Positions 51,401 to 62,155 of a stretch of 64,000 bases of DNA are shown one piece after another (positions within the stretch are counted from its first letter, which is position 1; the number at the start of each line of letters is the position of its first letter). Source of the DNA: Mugil cephalus (taxonomy: Eukaryota > Chordata > Actinopteri > Mugiliformes > Mugilidae); contig NC_061783.1 of assembly GCF_022458985.1 (NCBI RefSeq), positions 12,328,913 through 12,392,912 on the forward strand. The letters are read 5' to 3'. The position numbers were made by a program, and so were the translations under genes. Under the pieces are notes generated by a model, which was given only the letters and a program-made list of their open reading frames with translations, was not told where the DNA came from and searched no databases.

Positions 51401-53937
51401 AAACTTAAACTCGCAGAACGAACAGTGTCGTCAATAAACATCTGCTTCTTGGGTTATCAATGTATGTATGTACATTGATAACCCAAATTTCTGTTGCAGG
51501 TGACGGCATATTTCCCAATCTGAGGTACAGACCCCAGTTCCTGCTCCACTTCTCTCCGCTCTGGAAATACAGGTTGCTAGGTGACCACACCATGCTGAGC
51601 GGTGTCCGTCCAGCGACACATCTCAAATCACCTGGCCACATCGGCAAAAGGTCAATTGCTTTCCGCAGGTCAACCACAAAATGTGTTCTATTCTAATGTG
51701 AGTCAATTGCTTTTCGTAGGTCAACCGTGAAATGTTTCCGGTTTTAATCAGAGTCAGGCACAGGGGGTGAAGTGATCGTCTTCCTACGGGGGATCATTTC
51801 TGAATGTTTCTGTTGGGTGGAGACTTACTTAGTGGAGCGGGGCACAACCATCTCTGACAGCGTTTCGTACGTCTTCTGCCAGTCAGCGTAGTTTGTCCTT
51901 GTGAAGACGGAGAGCAAAAAATAATCAGATTAATTTACATTCAAGCTTAAAAAAGTCAGACTTAAACCTAAAAATCATGTTCTCATTAAAAGAAATCATC
52001 ACACTTGTTCATGTCTGCCACATGTTGGACACATAGATAATGATGCAGGTGTACTCACTTTGGGACAACCACCAGCATGGTAATCAGGTACTCTGAGTCC
52101 AGTACAAAGTCCTCTTTCTTCACTATGTCAGCCAGACTTCTGGTCAGCAAGCTCCCTCTAAAGGGAAGATATATTTTTACAGCTCAGATTGTCAGGCAGC
52201 AGGAGGACACGGGCAAAAGACGTTGAATTAAGTTTAAAAAAATCATTTTAGAAAGTAAGAACGAGTCCCAACAGCAAAACAGACCATACATGTAGACCTA
52301 AGAGGAGCTGTTACAGTGTTAATCTTTGAAATAATCACTCACTCTCATTATAACTGCAATGCAAGTGTCAGACAGGCTTTCATGTTAAAGGCTACGTGTG
52401 ACTGAAGAGGAGAATGAAACATGTCTTTCATTAAGTCACTCACGCGTTCTTCCTCTCCAGATTCTGCAGGTTTCCCTTCAGGTTGTTGTAGGCCGAAGCT
52501 CTGGCCTTCAGGTCGTTGTCTATCTGGCTCGCTTGCTAGAAACCAGGCAGGAAAAGGATAATAATAATAATAATAATAATAAATATGACTTTAATGAAGG
52601 CCACTTCTTGCACCAGGGATATAACGGACGTGGCACCACAAGCTAATGGTTGAACCAGACAGAAACTTTTCCGCTTACTCAGTTACAAGTGGCCGAACAA
52701 GTCTGTGAGAGATCTCTCTGATTTCTGATTGGCTGAAACGCTTAGCGAAACCGAGGCAAAGACGGTAAAAAGAACGACAAATTTCAAAATGCACATAGGA
52801 GGCTGTTCTCACTTTTCATTTACATGAAATATTTTCCACATGAACAGGATCGTGCAGATAAATAAACTCTGCTCTGTACGATGGTTTGTAGCTCTTCACA
52901 GCCTCCTAGCCTCCCAGCTCTTCCCATTTTTCTTTTTGACCAATGAATACAGACTACTGCCCCCTACGGGTATGAATTATATCATTTTATGCATGTGTAC
53001 AATGCATGTGCTGGTTGGCTGTTGCCTGCAGCCTCTGCGTTGTGTTCAAAGCGCAACTTTATTATGTTATTTCACACCTTTGTTATTCTCTGTTGAGGGT
53101 GAGTTGTGTCAGGCCTTAAGATGTAATACTTTTAAATTAATAAAAACACTAAATTAGCCAATAATGTAACATAAAGGAGATGATTTTTACCTTGGAGACG
53201 ATCTCAGAGATGTTTTTCAGTGACTGTTTGATTGGATATTTAGCCATATCCCACTGAAATCTGGAGATGTAGGTGACCAGGTCAACTGCAGACAAAACCC
53301 ATCAGAGTTAATCACTTCTACAGGCTTTGAATGTTATATTGTTTCTCTTTTGTTTAGAGTCGGGACATCAATCTATCAATCAGGCTGATGATGTTAGCTG
53401 TGATTACCTCCATTGGCCAGTAAGTTCTCCTGGACTTTATCTCGGCTGTCTTCAAGAACATCCGCCATGTACTGAGCGACCTTCTTCACCACGCTGAACC
53501 CCGACACAGGACGGGAAGTTACAGAAGGGGAGAAACACAACACAAATTAAGGGGATTAAGTATAATAAATATTATAAAACAGAGTCTCCTACTCACCTTT
53601 AGATTTCACAAATCCCTAAAACTTACCTTTCCACAAAAGTGTCCAGTTTCGCCAGCTCATCCGACAGACCCACTAAGACGTCTAGCGTCCCCACCTGTTC
53701 GAGGCAGAACGGAAAACATCACCTGAATGCTACATAATGTCGCCCACGGGTGCATTTGTTTAAACACATTTGTGTGTGTAGCTGCAGAGGATCGTTGTGT
53801 TTCACCTTGAGATCCGGGATGTTGAACTTGTTGTTATTGGAGAGGTTGTTGGTGCGTGAGGTGGCCGCCATCAGCTTGTCCCAGGTCTGCTGGCAAGTCT
53901 TCTCCCCCGGAGCAGAGATCAACCAGAATTCTGTCAT
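48452..53937 (-). CDS. ATP6V1C1: ATP6V1C1, V-ATPase V1 subunit C1
   Basis: Twelve coding exons (minus strand): 53806-53937, 53627-53694, 53408-53493, 53191-53285, 52444-52535, 52059-52157, 51829-51897, 50603-50695, 50098-50191, 48960-49057, 48738-48861 and 48452-48550. They join in phase to 382 aa, the length I recall for human C1. The start [19 protein letters not shown], the middle [18 protein letters not shown] and the end [17 protein letters not shown] are near-identical to vertebrate C1. Subunit C bridges the peripheral stators and the V0 collar and is released on reversible disassembly, so it controls proton pumping into lysosomes and other acidic organelles. The isoform is C1 rather than C2, because no C2-type insert is present. 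A 5' UTR exon ends at 55001. Confidence 0.97.
51449..51486. repeat. Perfect 16-bp inverted repeat with 6-nt loop
   Basis: The left arm is ttgggttatcaatgta (51449-51464), the loop tgtatg, and the right arm tacattgataacccaa (51471-51486). It lies in the ATP6V1C1 intron between exons 7 and 8. Origin unknown; it could be a remnant of a palindromic transposon end. Confidence 0.9.
51651..51736 (+). repeat. Two-copy direct repeat, 51-base period
   Basis: gtcaattgctttccgcaggt at 51651 and gtcaattgcttttcgtaggt at 51702 continue in parallel for about 34 bases (caacc.c/g.aaatgt). This is a small diverged tandem duplication. Confidence 0.75.
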
Positions 53938-55000
53938 GGCTGCTGGCAGGAGGTTTGTCGACTGTGATGTGAAGAAATCACTGAGGAGAAAGTAAGAGGA
54001 GGAGTATTAATAAGAAATACACTTAACAAGAAAGTTCATTACAGCGCAACAGTGACCATTAATACATCCTAATATAACAATCCAGCACTAAAGGTTACTG
54101 TCTTCAGCTTTAGTTTAAAATTATGTGTTTTCATTGTTGTGCAAAGGAAATACATCACTCAGAGTGTACACAAAACATCCATCCATCCATGTCTTTCCCG
54201 ACATTTATAGTTTACGTTGAAGCGCTAAACTTTACTTAAGTATTTCTAATTTTACATTGATTTGAGCTTTAACGCCACTAAATTCCCTAATGAACTTTAT
54301 CTCTACTTAATTTATCTGACAAATCTAGTCGCATGTTAATTAATAATATTACATACTCAAAGAACAGTTGTGGCAAAACTGACACAATTAAAATACCATT
54401 TATGAATGAACGCATCAATTGAATACTCATCAAATGAAATCATTAATAACAGCTAAAGAAAATGAATTAATAACTCATGACTTTTAGTTGTAACCGAGTG
54501 TTTTCATATTGTATTTTTACTACTTTTGATTAAACAAAAGCCCCTGAGTTCAGACAAGTACAGTTATACCTAAATGAGTCCTTTTCTAAAACTCTTTCTT
54601 CCTCTTTCCACTTCTGATTCATTTAACTTCCTCTCTCTGGTTTATACTGTGCTCTATGGAGTAAAAAGAAGCGGATGATTGCATCACAGCTGAGACAGAC
54701 AGGTCTCCATGTCTGCTGATTGAATGTCATATGATCAGCTCCTTGCTTGTGGAAGTGTGCTAAACGCTGATCCTCCTCTTCATTAAAAAACCCGAACGTC
54801 ACATGACCGATTGTACGCACTGATTCATGGTACATTCTCGGAAAAAATAAAATAAAAAAAAGCAGTGACATTCAGCAGGAGAACACACCTGGTCAAACCT
54901 ATGGTCAGGTTCAGTGTTAGCTTGCTGCTGAGTGCAGCTTGTTTATCGTTGTAGCTTCACGCTGTCACGACGTCGCCACTCGGCGCTTTTCGGTACTTAC

Positions 55001-55202
55001 CGGTGTGTTTAACGGCGTCGGCGTTGGCTCCACACGGTGTAATTCAGATAAACAGCAGCAGCTTCCCATACATAGCGCGGATAATGGCAGGTTTTCGATT
55101 CAGAGGTCCTTCAACATAGCATCTCACTCACAGTCAGCTGATCAGAGGAGGAAATATCTGCGCGTGCGCAAAAGCTGCTGCGCAGTGCTGCCGTCACGTG
55201 AT
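55001..55202 (-). promoter_or_regulatory. ATP6V1C1: ATP6V1C1 non-coding exon 1 and promoter
   Basis: A strong minus-strand donor (CACCG|GTAAGT, exon end 55001) and an acceptor CATCACAG shortly before the ATG define a 5' UTR intron. Upstream, 55159-55170 reads TGCGCACGCGCA on the minus strand, a full match to the NRF1 consensus. Next, 55193-55202 reads ATCACGTGAC, nine of ten bases of the CLEAR/TFEB palindrome GTCACGTGAC. V-ATPase genes are known TFEB targets, so regulation by lysosomal biogenesis signalling is a reasonable inference. The start site itself was not seen. Confidence 0.6.
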
Positions 55203-55433
55203 CCGAGAGCCCCCGCGAGGTTCAGTCTGTTTAAATCAATGATTTAATTAAAAATCATTATAAGAAGAATTGAATAGTGCTAGCAAGACAAGCCTCTTTA
55301 GTTTTAATGTGCTTTTAGATATAGTTAATATATGAATTTATACCTGAATTATGTTTTATAAATGTATATATTTCGATGAACCATGTGCATGTAAATCGCT
55401 TGAAATAAAAAATAAAAATCTATTTTTTTCTCA

Positions 55434-56480
55434 GTGCCAGACGCTGAGGTAAAAAAAAAAAAGAAAAAAAAAGGAGAAGCTGATGGTGTGTTTTGCTTAC
55501 AGATAGGGTGTTATCCAAGAAAGAGTCCTAAAAAAGAAGAAATATGTCTGAAAGACAAAAATAGATGTTGGAAATGTGGTATAAACAATAAAGAAGCAGA
55601 GTATACTTTTAAGAATTGTAATGGTCTGCACCATAGGCTTACGACAATTTACTTGTTACCCATATAGAAAAGGTTCAGTATGGTCCAAAGGGAGCACCAG
55701 TTGCTGTGATTACAAGATTGGGATGGGCACTACAAACCTACTTCTTACTAGCACTTTTGTATTTCACATGGCAAACCCTACACTGAGCTAAAGCAACGTG
55801 CTAAACAGCTGTGACAGATTGATACGCTTCCTTTTGATCTCAGAAGTTCTTCACCAGATTGAAACAAGTCAAGGAAGACAGGAAACTTGCATGCATAGAC
55901 CAATCTAGTAGAAATAGATGGAATCAAACACTAATCAACACCTCTGCCGAGAAAGAAAGAAAGATGCACTGAATCTGAGAGTCCCTGTAGAGTTGGTAAT
56001 GCACCAGCTCCGTGGGTCAAAAGGATGAAATAAATAAACTAAAGCAGGTCAAGTCCTAAATAAGCGGCTCCTTCCAGGTCCTATTCTTGGTCCCTACAGT
56101 ATTCTACTGTTTCTCCAGCAGATGGTGGTGATCAGTGGCGGTATCAAGCATATGTTAAACCAAGTAAGGCTGCAACCAGGTGATAAACCGCTCCTGAGAT
56201 TCTTGTGTCGTGTCATGCGGTGAAAAGGGCCCCCATGATGTCTATGGATGGTAAGTGCTCATGTGTGTAGTCCCCATTTCACAACATATGCTGTGCAGAG
56301 ACATGTCACAGGGAATGAGGATGTAGTGGACACTTCATTCGTTGTGTTACACGTCTCTCCAGCCCCAGTAGAGCACAGATCGAACAAAGCGTCACATGTG
56401 GTATATAGTGAGGCTGTGCCAGGCGTATTGACTATGAAGTGGGGGCATAGTCTCAATATATTCCACATTGCAAAATGAAG
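55434..56480 (+). mobile_element. Broken BEL/Pao LTR-retrotransposon relic
   Basis: Disconnected pieces of a BEL/Pao-type polyprotein read on the plus strand. There is a zinc-knuckle-like stretch with an HHRL ending (about 55567-55640), then a segment ending RLGWALQ (about 55730). Next comes a linker piece with IDTLPF (about 55821) and reverse-transcriptase fragments QVRLQPGDKPLLRFL (about 56163) and TYAVQRHV (about 56286). Stop codons and frame changes separate the pieces, and the protease, integrase and LTRs were not found. It is an inactive, internally deleted copy. Confidence 0.7.
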
Positions 56481-58869
56481 CAAAACAATATCTCTTCAAA
56501 ATAAGTGCCTCACTAGTGGCGGCGGGGTAGCAATTTTCCATTCGTTGTTCACACTGAGCTGCTAGATCCGACAGTGGCTAACTCACAACTAAACTGACCC
56601 TATAGTACACTATGATTAAGGTGGCACTGTGGTTGTGATATCCTGGGGTGTAGACAAGGGCCCATTCCTTATCAAACTGGTACACTAAGATAATGACAAA
56701 ACCCAAGTCTCTCAACATGACCCTTCAGATGATATCATCCTATTCACCACAGCAGCTTATGTCTCGTGCAATGGGCTATATACATGGCCTGATAAAGGTG
56801 TGGAAACGGTCTATTACATCAGATAGTAGGACCATACACGCTGCCATGGCAATTACATGCATCATTCCTGTGACATGTAATTGGCATATCACCTGCCGAG
56901 GGATATTCGTGCCCTTTAATCTCTTTCTGTATCATCTGTGCCTGACGGTGTCATTTCCAGAGGCACATAAATGCGTCATAAGTGTAAATAATACATTTAT
57001 TTACATTGGGAAACTTAAATATATTGGAGGTGTGATTAAGATCATCGTAGCTCTTGTTGTTTTGGTTTCCCAAAAGTAAAAATGTCTTCTGTGAAAAACA
57101 TTTAATATATCAGATATCAGATCCATGAAATAATATTTGTCATTAGTCCCTCAAAATCACGTCCAATGTGGCGCCAGTGGAATAATACCGGATGATGCTC
57201 TAACACCCCTCAATTCATCGGAATGACCCTTTGTGGACTGGAGTGTGTGAAATTGATTATTTATGCAGTTGTTTATATATTGTACTGCAGGACATTGAGT
57301 TTGCTTCCTGTGGACAGTGAACGCATTTAACTGAACCAAAAGCAGAACAGAAGCACATAATTTCATTTAGTTCTCGCTATGAACCCTGATGGGAACCTTG
57401 AACCAGTAACTTTGCTCTTTTACTTAACTTTATATAAAACACGTACAAACTGCCCAAATAGATTTAAAAGTCAGATACGAGCATCACACACATTTTTTCA
57501 GAAATGAGAAGTATATGATCCAATTTGATTAGCTATTTCTGTACTCGTGGCCTCGGGGCCATTCGTATGACTGTACAGCATGATTCAAAACAGTTAGCCC
57601 AGTCATTTGGTTAAGAAGGACAATCAGATGAACTCCTTTAAAATATTAGCATTAGAATGTATCCTTTAAGGGCTTTCTTTGTTGTTTAGTACTTCTAGAC
57701 CATTTTGTTTTGTGAACACAGTGTCCATTGGAGTGAATGTCATAAAACAAAGATAAGAACTGTAGGATGTCCCAACAAATACACAGACAGAGCAATGCCG
57801 TGTTACGGCAATAAAGTCACATGATCGGAGTGGCTGACTTTCTGCGCTTATCTCAGCCGGAGAGTTGGTGTTGCAATGAACTATTTTTGCCTTTTCATCA
57901 ACCATTAATTGTATACAACATTAAATGACCTCAGATGAAGTAAGGCTTGTGACAAAGTGAGTGTAACAAAGGATTAAGGACTAATCAACTAAAAATTCAG
58001 TAAGCTCTTGATTCTTAATCCTCCACATTCCAGGAGACACAAGCAGAAATGTCAAAATAACCTAGATGCAAAGGCATATTTTGTATGTTTTTAACTTTTC
58101 TGTGTCATCAAAGTCATGCAACATTGTTTTAACACGAATTCTCGGTGCAAGCTCTGACTGCAGGACTTTGAAAACTGCAGTCTGTCCCAGTTACTTAAAT
58201 GGTATTCGGATTTAACTTTAACGAATGGCTGAAGGCGTTTAAATGCATGCAATCAATGCAAATGTCACCTTGTGACATTGGGCATGTGAAAATCCACATA
58301 ATATATAATTTAAAGATCACTTGTATAACTATTTTGCAGTCTGGAACTGTGTTCCGTTTTCGACCTAAATATAGGTTAAACAAATAAACCATGTTCATGC
58401 ATGGGAGCAAAGTTTCAGCTACACCATCGTATTAACAGCGTAGTATTTTTTAACGAACTTAATAAATAAAGTGCCTGTATGGATGTGGAGTTGTTGGACT
58501 TTTATAAAGGCAACACGTGTGAGTGCACTCACAAACGTGTTTATTTTTGAGATCAGTGGTGAAATATCTTCCCCGGAGTACAGATTTGTTTATTTCATGT
58601 AATGTCAAGGAGGCTTTCAAGGAGGGCTCGTTCAATACTCTGTTAATGTGCTTATGTGAACTGGGTTAACCTCATACATTAGTGCCGCTGTTATTGTGCG
58701 GCAACAGCTGTACTTGAATTGTCCTGTGAAAATAGAGCTGTGGAGGTCTCAGTCTGATTGACTGAGTGGCCATGTACGGAAAGTTTTAGGTTATGTAACC
58801 TGAATAAACATCACAGGTCTACCGCGGCCTGTGAGACATTCGGAAATACATATTTGGTGTGTTCTCAAA
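56481..58869. other. Intergenic DNA left of AZIN1
   Basis: No gene was recognised. An ORF at 56693-57079 (plus) ends in a hydrophobic run but matches nothing I know and may belong to the neighbouring transposon relic. The remainder is AT-rich single-copy-looking sequence. Confidence 0.5.
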
Positions 58870-59109
58870 AATGCAAGACGCTGATTGGCCGAACTGAACG
58901 CGAGGCCCCGCCCATCTCCCCGGTGCTTCCTGTAGTCCTCCACCCACCAGCCCACAGAGAAGACTCCGATCAACGAACGCGCGTCGCTCATCTAAACATA
59001 TGGCAAAAATCGGCCTCTTTCTTTCTTATATCGTTGTGCCCACTACTCTTTAAAAATTCCGCCGAAAAAGAGAAGACGATTTTCCAAAACCTTCTGGCCG
59101 TTATCTCAC
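58870..59109 (+). promoter_or_regulatory. AZIN1: AZIN1 promoter and non-coding exon 1
   Basis: An inverted CCAAT box (ctgattggc, 58881-58889) and a GC box (ccccgccc, 58906-58913) precede CpG-rich DNA. A strong donor, CAC|GTAAGT, ends exon 1 at 59109. No TATA box is seen. The start lies probably between 58920 and 59000. Confidence 0.55.
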
Positions 59110-60188
59110 GTAAGTAGGGGAATTACTTGGTGTGAGTTGTTGGGGCTCGCCAGGCGGACGTAACATGGCGGGCTGCTCTTTCTGCCTTCTTCACCACACA
59201 TGACACCCGATTCATTGAAATGTTGGCTTTCGAGCTGTCTCCGCGTTAAATTTTTAACATATTAACAAATCGCAAAGCGTCGGCGGCGGCGCGGTTGGAT
59301 GTTTTGTGTCGTTGTTGAGGTTTGTTTCCGTGGTTATTGAACGAAATAACGGGCGCTAACACAAGCTTCTTCCATCGAGGAGAGCTCTACGTTAGCGGCT
59401 CTGGATGCCATGAAACCTCTCAGCAGCGGGGTTTTTTCTAAGCCTGGCGCTTCGTATGATCTTTACAGCTGCTCGTTTTTGTCTCGGACATTACCAGTAA
59501 ATCCGTAAGCATGTTGTAGTTAGTGTTTTGTGCTCCGGTGACGCATTCTTTTAATAACCCATTTGTCAACTTGTGACACTGTTTTCACTAGCGCGACGCA
59601 TGCGCAGTGCGGCGTTTCATCATAATGGGCTGTGAGAAGTGTCTGTTCATTGTACTAATATTAACAAGTGGTGTAAGCGGCGGGGAAGTTGCTCAATATA
59701 TTGATTGCTCCTGTGAGATTTTAACTATTTTAATCCATAGATAACGGGGTATAACTTAAATCAAAGCGACCTTTGCAATAAGACAAACGGTGAATGTTTA
59801 TTTATCGCACGAAAGGGAAATTTCGTTGTCACAGTAGCTAGGAATTAGACAAGAATGTATACAAAAAGATATCAATATTGAAATAATACATAACAATACA
59901 CTGCAAAATATATAGAGGAAAATAGACATATAAGGACATTTTGTATATACAGTGTGGAATGGGAATTGCTGAAAGTTGGTAGCGCTGTTTTCATTGTGAT
60001 TGATACATGGTATAGTGCTGGTCTAATATTGTATTGTATTGTGTGTTGGTCTAATCTTACATGTGTTTGTCTCTCAGGGCTCCCCTGTCTCTGCACAGGT
60101 GTATGAGCGCTACCCAGAGGGCCTAGGGGCGGCTCTTTACCGGGAGCAGTTCGACTTCAACGCTGAGCCGCCTTGGGATCCTAGCTGA
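59056..60188 (+). promoter_or_regulatory. AZIN1: AZIN1 conserved upstream ORF (PPW leader peptide), spliced
   Basis: Exon 2 starts at 60078 (CTCTCAG acceptor) and carries an open frame ending EQFDFNAEPPWDPS at TGA 60186-60188. Antizyme-inhibitor mRNAs are known to carry a conserved uORF that ends with PPW, starts at a non-AUG codon and is the site of polyamine-dependent ribosome stalling. Joined to exon 1 (donor 59109), the frame stays open back to an ATT at 59056 (A at -3), giving a 54-codon uORF; ATT/AUU is the start reported for this family. PPW and the stop are seen directly. The start codon and the use of this exon 1 are inferred. Confidence 0.75.
59110..60077 (+). other. AZIN1: AZIN1 intron 1
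   Basis: This intron lies within the 5' UTR. An NRF1-like cgcatgcgca occurs near 59597. No other feature was recognised. Confidence 0.55.
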
Positions 60189-60193
60189 TAGCG

Positions 60194-60219
60194 GGACAAG
60201 TCCATCTCCCGACTTGTCC
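60194..60219 (+). promoter_or_regulatory. AZIN1: Hairpin just after the AZIN1 uORF stop
   Basis: ggacaagtc (60194-60202) and gacttgtcc (60211-60219) form a perfect 9-bp stem with an 8-base loop, beginning 6 bases after the uORF stop codon. It would be in the mRNA if exon 2 extends this far; I could not locate the exon 2 donor. Confidence 0.5.
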
Positions 60220-60424
60220 ATGTTAGTGACACTTTCATACACTGTTAATGCCGAGTGTTTGTTTCTCTGTATTGTGTCATTTTTTATTGTATTTCTAATC
60301 TGCGTGATGACATTAATCGTTACTGATATTTTTCTTTCTCCTTGTTTTTTTTTTCCAGTTTGTTGCATACCGGCAGGACCCATTGGCTCAGTCGTGACCC
60401 CCTTGACTCGTTTATTTGTTCTTT

Positions 60425-60454
60425 ATGATTGCCGGCTTAGCGGACTACGGTTGA
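60425..60454 (+). promoter_or_regulatory. AZIN1: Nine-codon uORF abutting the AZIN1 start codon
   Basis: An ATG at 60425 opens MIAGLADYG and stops at 60452-60454; one base later comes the main ATG at 60456. It lies in the exon that starts after the strong acceptor TTTTCCAG at 60358, so it is in the mature leader. Confidence 0.6.
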
Positions 60455-60455
60455 G

Positions 60456-62119
60456 ATGAAAGGACTCGCTGACAAACCAAGCTACATCATTGAACTCCTG
60501 GAGGGAGGAGTGACCCTGGAAGATGTCATTGATGGACACATCTGTGAACAGGCTCTGGTCAGTTCAGCTGTCAGATCTTTTTTAATTGAAGAGACGCTCC
60601 TAAAATCCTCCAGCTCGCTTCGGCTCTCTTTGTTGATATTTGAGTCGTGTCTGTTTTGTTGACACAGAGGAAAAAAAGAAAAAAAAGATTTGAAAATTTT
60701 ATGTGCCGTGTGATTTCAGTGGTTCCACTGGTTGTTTTCTCAGTGCTCCCTCTGCTTCCTCTTGTGCTCCCAGGTGGAGAAGAGCGCATTTGTGGTGGGC
60801 GACCTCGGCGCCCTGATGCGGCAGCACATGTGCTGGCAGAGTGTAGTGCCACAAATGCAGCCTTACTACCCAGTCAAGTGCAACGGCAGCCCTGCTGTCA
60901 TCGAGGTGCTGGCCTCTTTGGGCCTGGGCTTCGTTTGTGCCAACAAGGTAAGCTTTTCATGTAGCGGAGGCGAATTCAAGCAGCTGTGATTCATTGATTG
61001 TTTGGTTTTTTTTTGTGTGTGTTTTTTGTAAATGACACAGTGCGTCATCCGCTTGTGAAAGCGCTTTGTGTTTTGGGGTATTTACGTTACGCACTCTTAA
61101 TTGATTACCAGTCAGCTGGTGACCGTTATCCTTTGAAGTTATGCAACGCGCTACGCTTCTGATGGTTTCGATGGGGATTTTAGACTCGGTTGCGTTAATT
61201 CCTCTTAACTCGTGTGTCCTTTTGTCTGCAGGCTGAAGTGAACTTGGTGCTGGAGCACGGAGTCCCACCAGAGAACATCATCCTGTCCGGTGTTTTCAAG
61301 CAGTTGGCGCACATCAAGCACGCGGCCAAGAACAACATCCAACACGTCGTGTGTGAGAACGAGGCAGAGCTGTCCAAGATTTCACGTCTGCACCCTAATG
61401 CAAAGTAAACGAGCAAATATTTCCTCTCTATGCTCCTAATACGTATGGATTTAATTATGAAGCCCATCTTTCTTGTTTTTGTTTTGGTCTTTGTAATAAT
61501 CCGACATCATTTTTTTTCCTCCCTCAGGTTGCTGCTGCAGTTAACCACAGAGGCCCACGCGGCTGAGACCAGCATGGCCTTCGGCTCCTCTCTGAAGAGC
61601 TGCCGGCACCTGCTGGAAGCAGCCAAGGAGCTGGGGGTCCAGGTGGTGGGGGTATCCTTCCACATCCCCAGCTCCTGCCTGGACCTGCAACAGGCCTACA
61701 CCCATGCACTGTCAGATGCCCGCTGCGTGTTTGACATGGGGGTGAGTGCTCATGTACTTATGTATGTAATAATGAATTGATTATTAAAGTGTATTTCAAC
61801 TCAACACTGACGGCTAAATATATCTCTGGTTTCTGTTTAGTTGGATCTGGGCTTTAACATGAACATCCTGGACATTGGTGGTGGATTTACTGGCTCAGAG
61901 TTTCAGCTCCAACAGGTAAACAGCTGTTATCAGAGTTTAACATTGTCACAAGTTGTCCAGTACATGAACTTTCCTTCAGTTTTATTTAGTAATAACAAAT
62001 CATGTGATCTTTAAATAAATACATAAAACTTAACCTGAATAACACAAGTGTAAATAAATCCTCCTCTCAAGAGCTGAAATTGTAACAAAATAACATCAAT
62101 GTGTTTTAAAGTGAATTTC

Positions 62120-62155
<36 letters not shown>

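Larger units (their letters stand above)
49058..53190 (-). other. ATP6V1C1: ATP6V1C1 longer introns
   Basis: The introns 49058-50097, 50192-50602, 50696-51828 and 52536-53190 exceed 300 bases. They hold A-runs (50237), a perfect hairpin (51449-51486), a short direct repeat (51651 and 51702) and a TAA microsatellite near 52558-52581. The named exons lie between them; no further exons were found. Confidence 0.6.

Noticed and set aside
56693-57079. 128-aa ORF with a hydrophobic C-terminal run next to the BEL/Pao relic
   Set aside because: An envelope-like origin was considered, but no motif supports it; left as unexplained sequence.
57166-57180. tggcgccagtgg resembling a retroelement primer-binding site
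   Set aside because: It lies downstream of the polymerase remnants rather than after a 5' LTR, and no LTR is visible.
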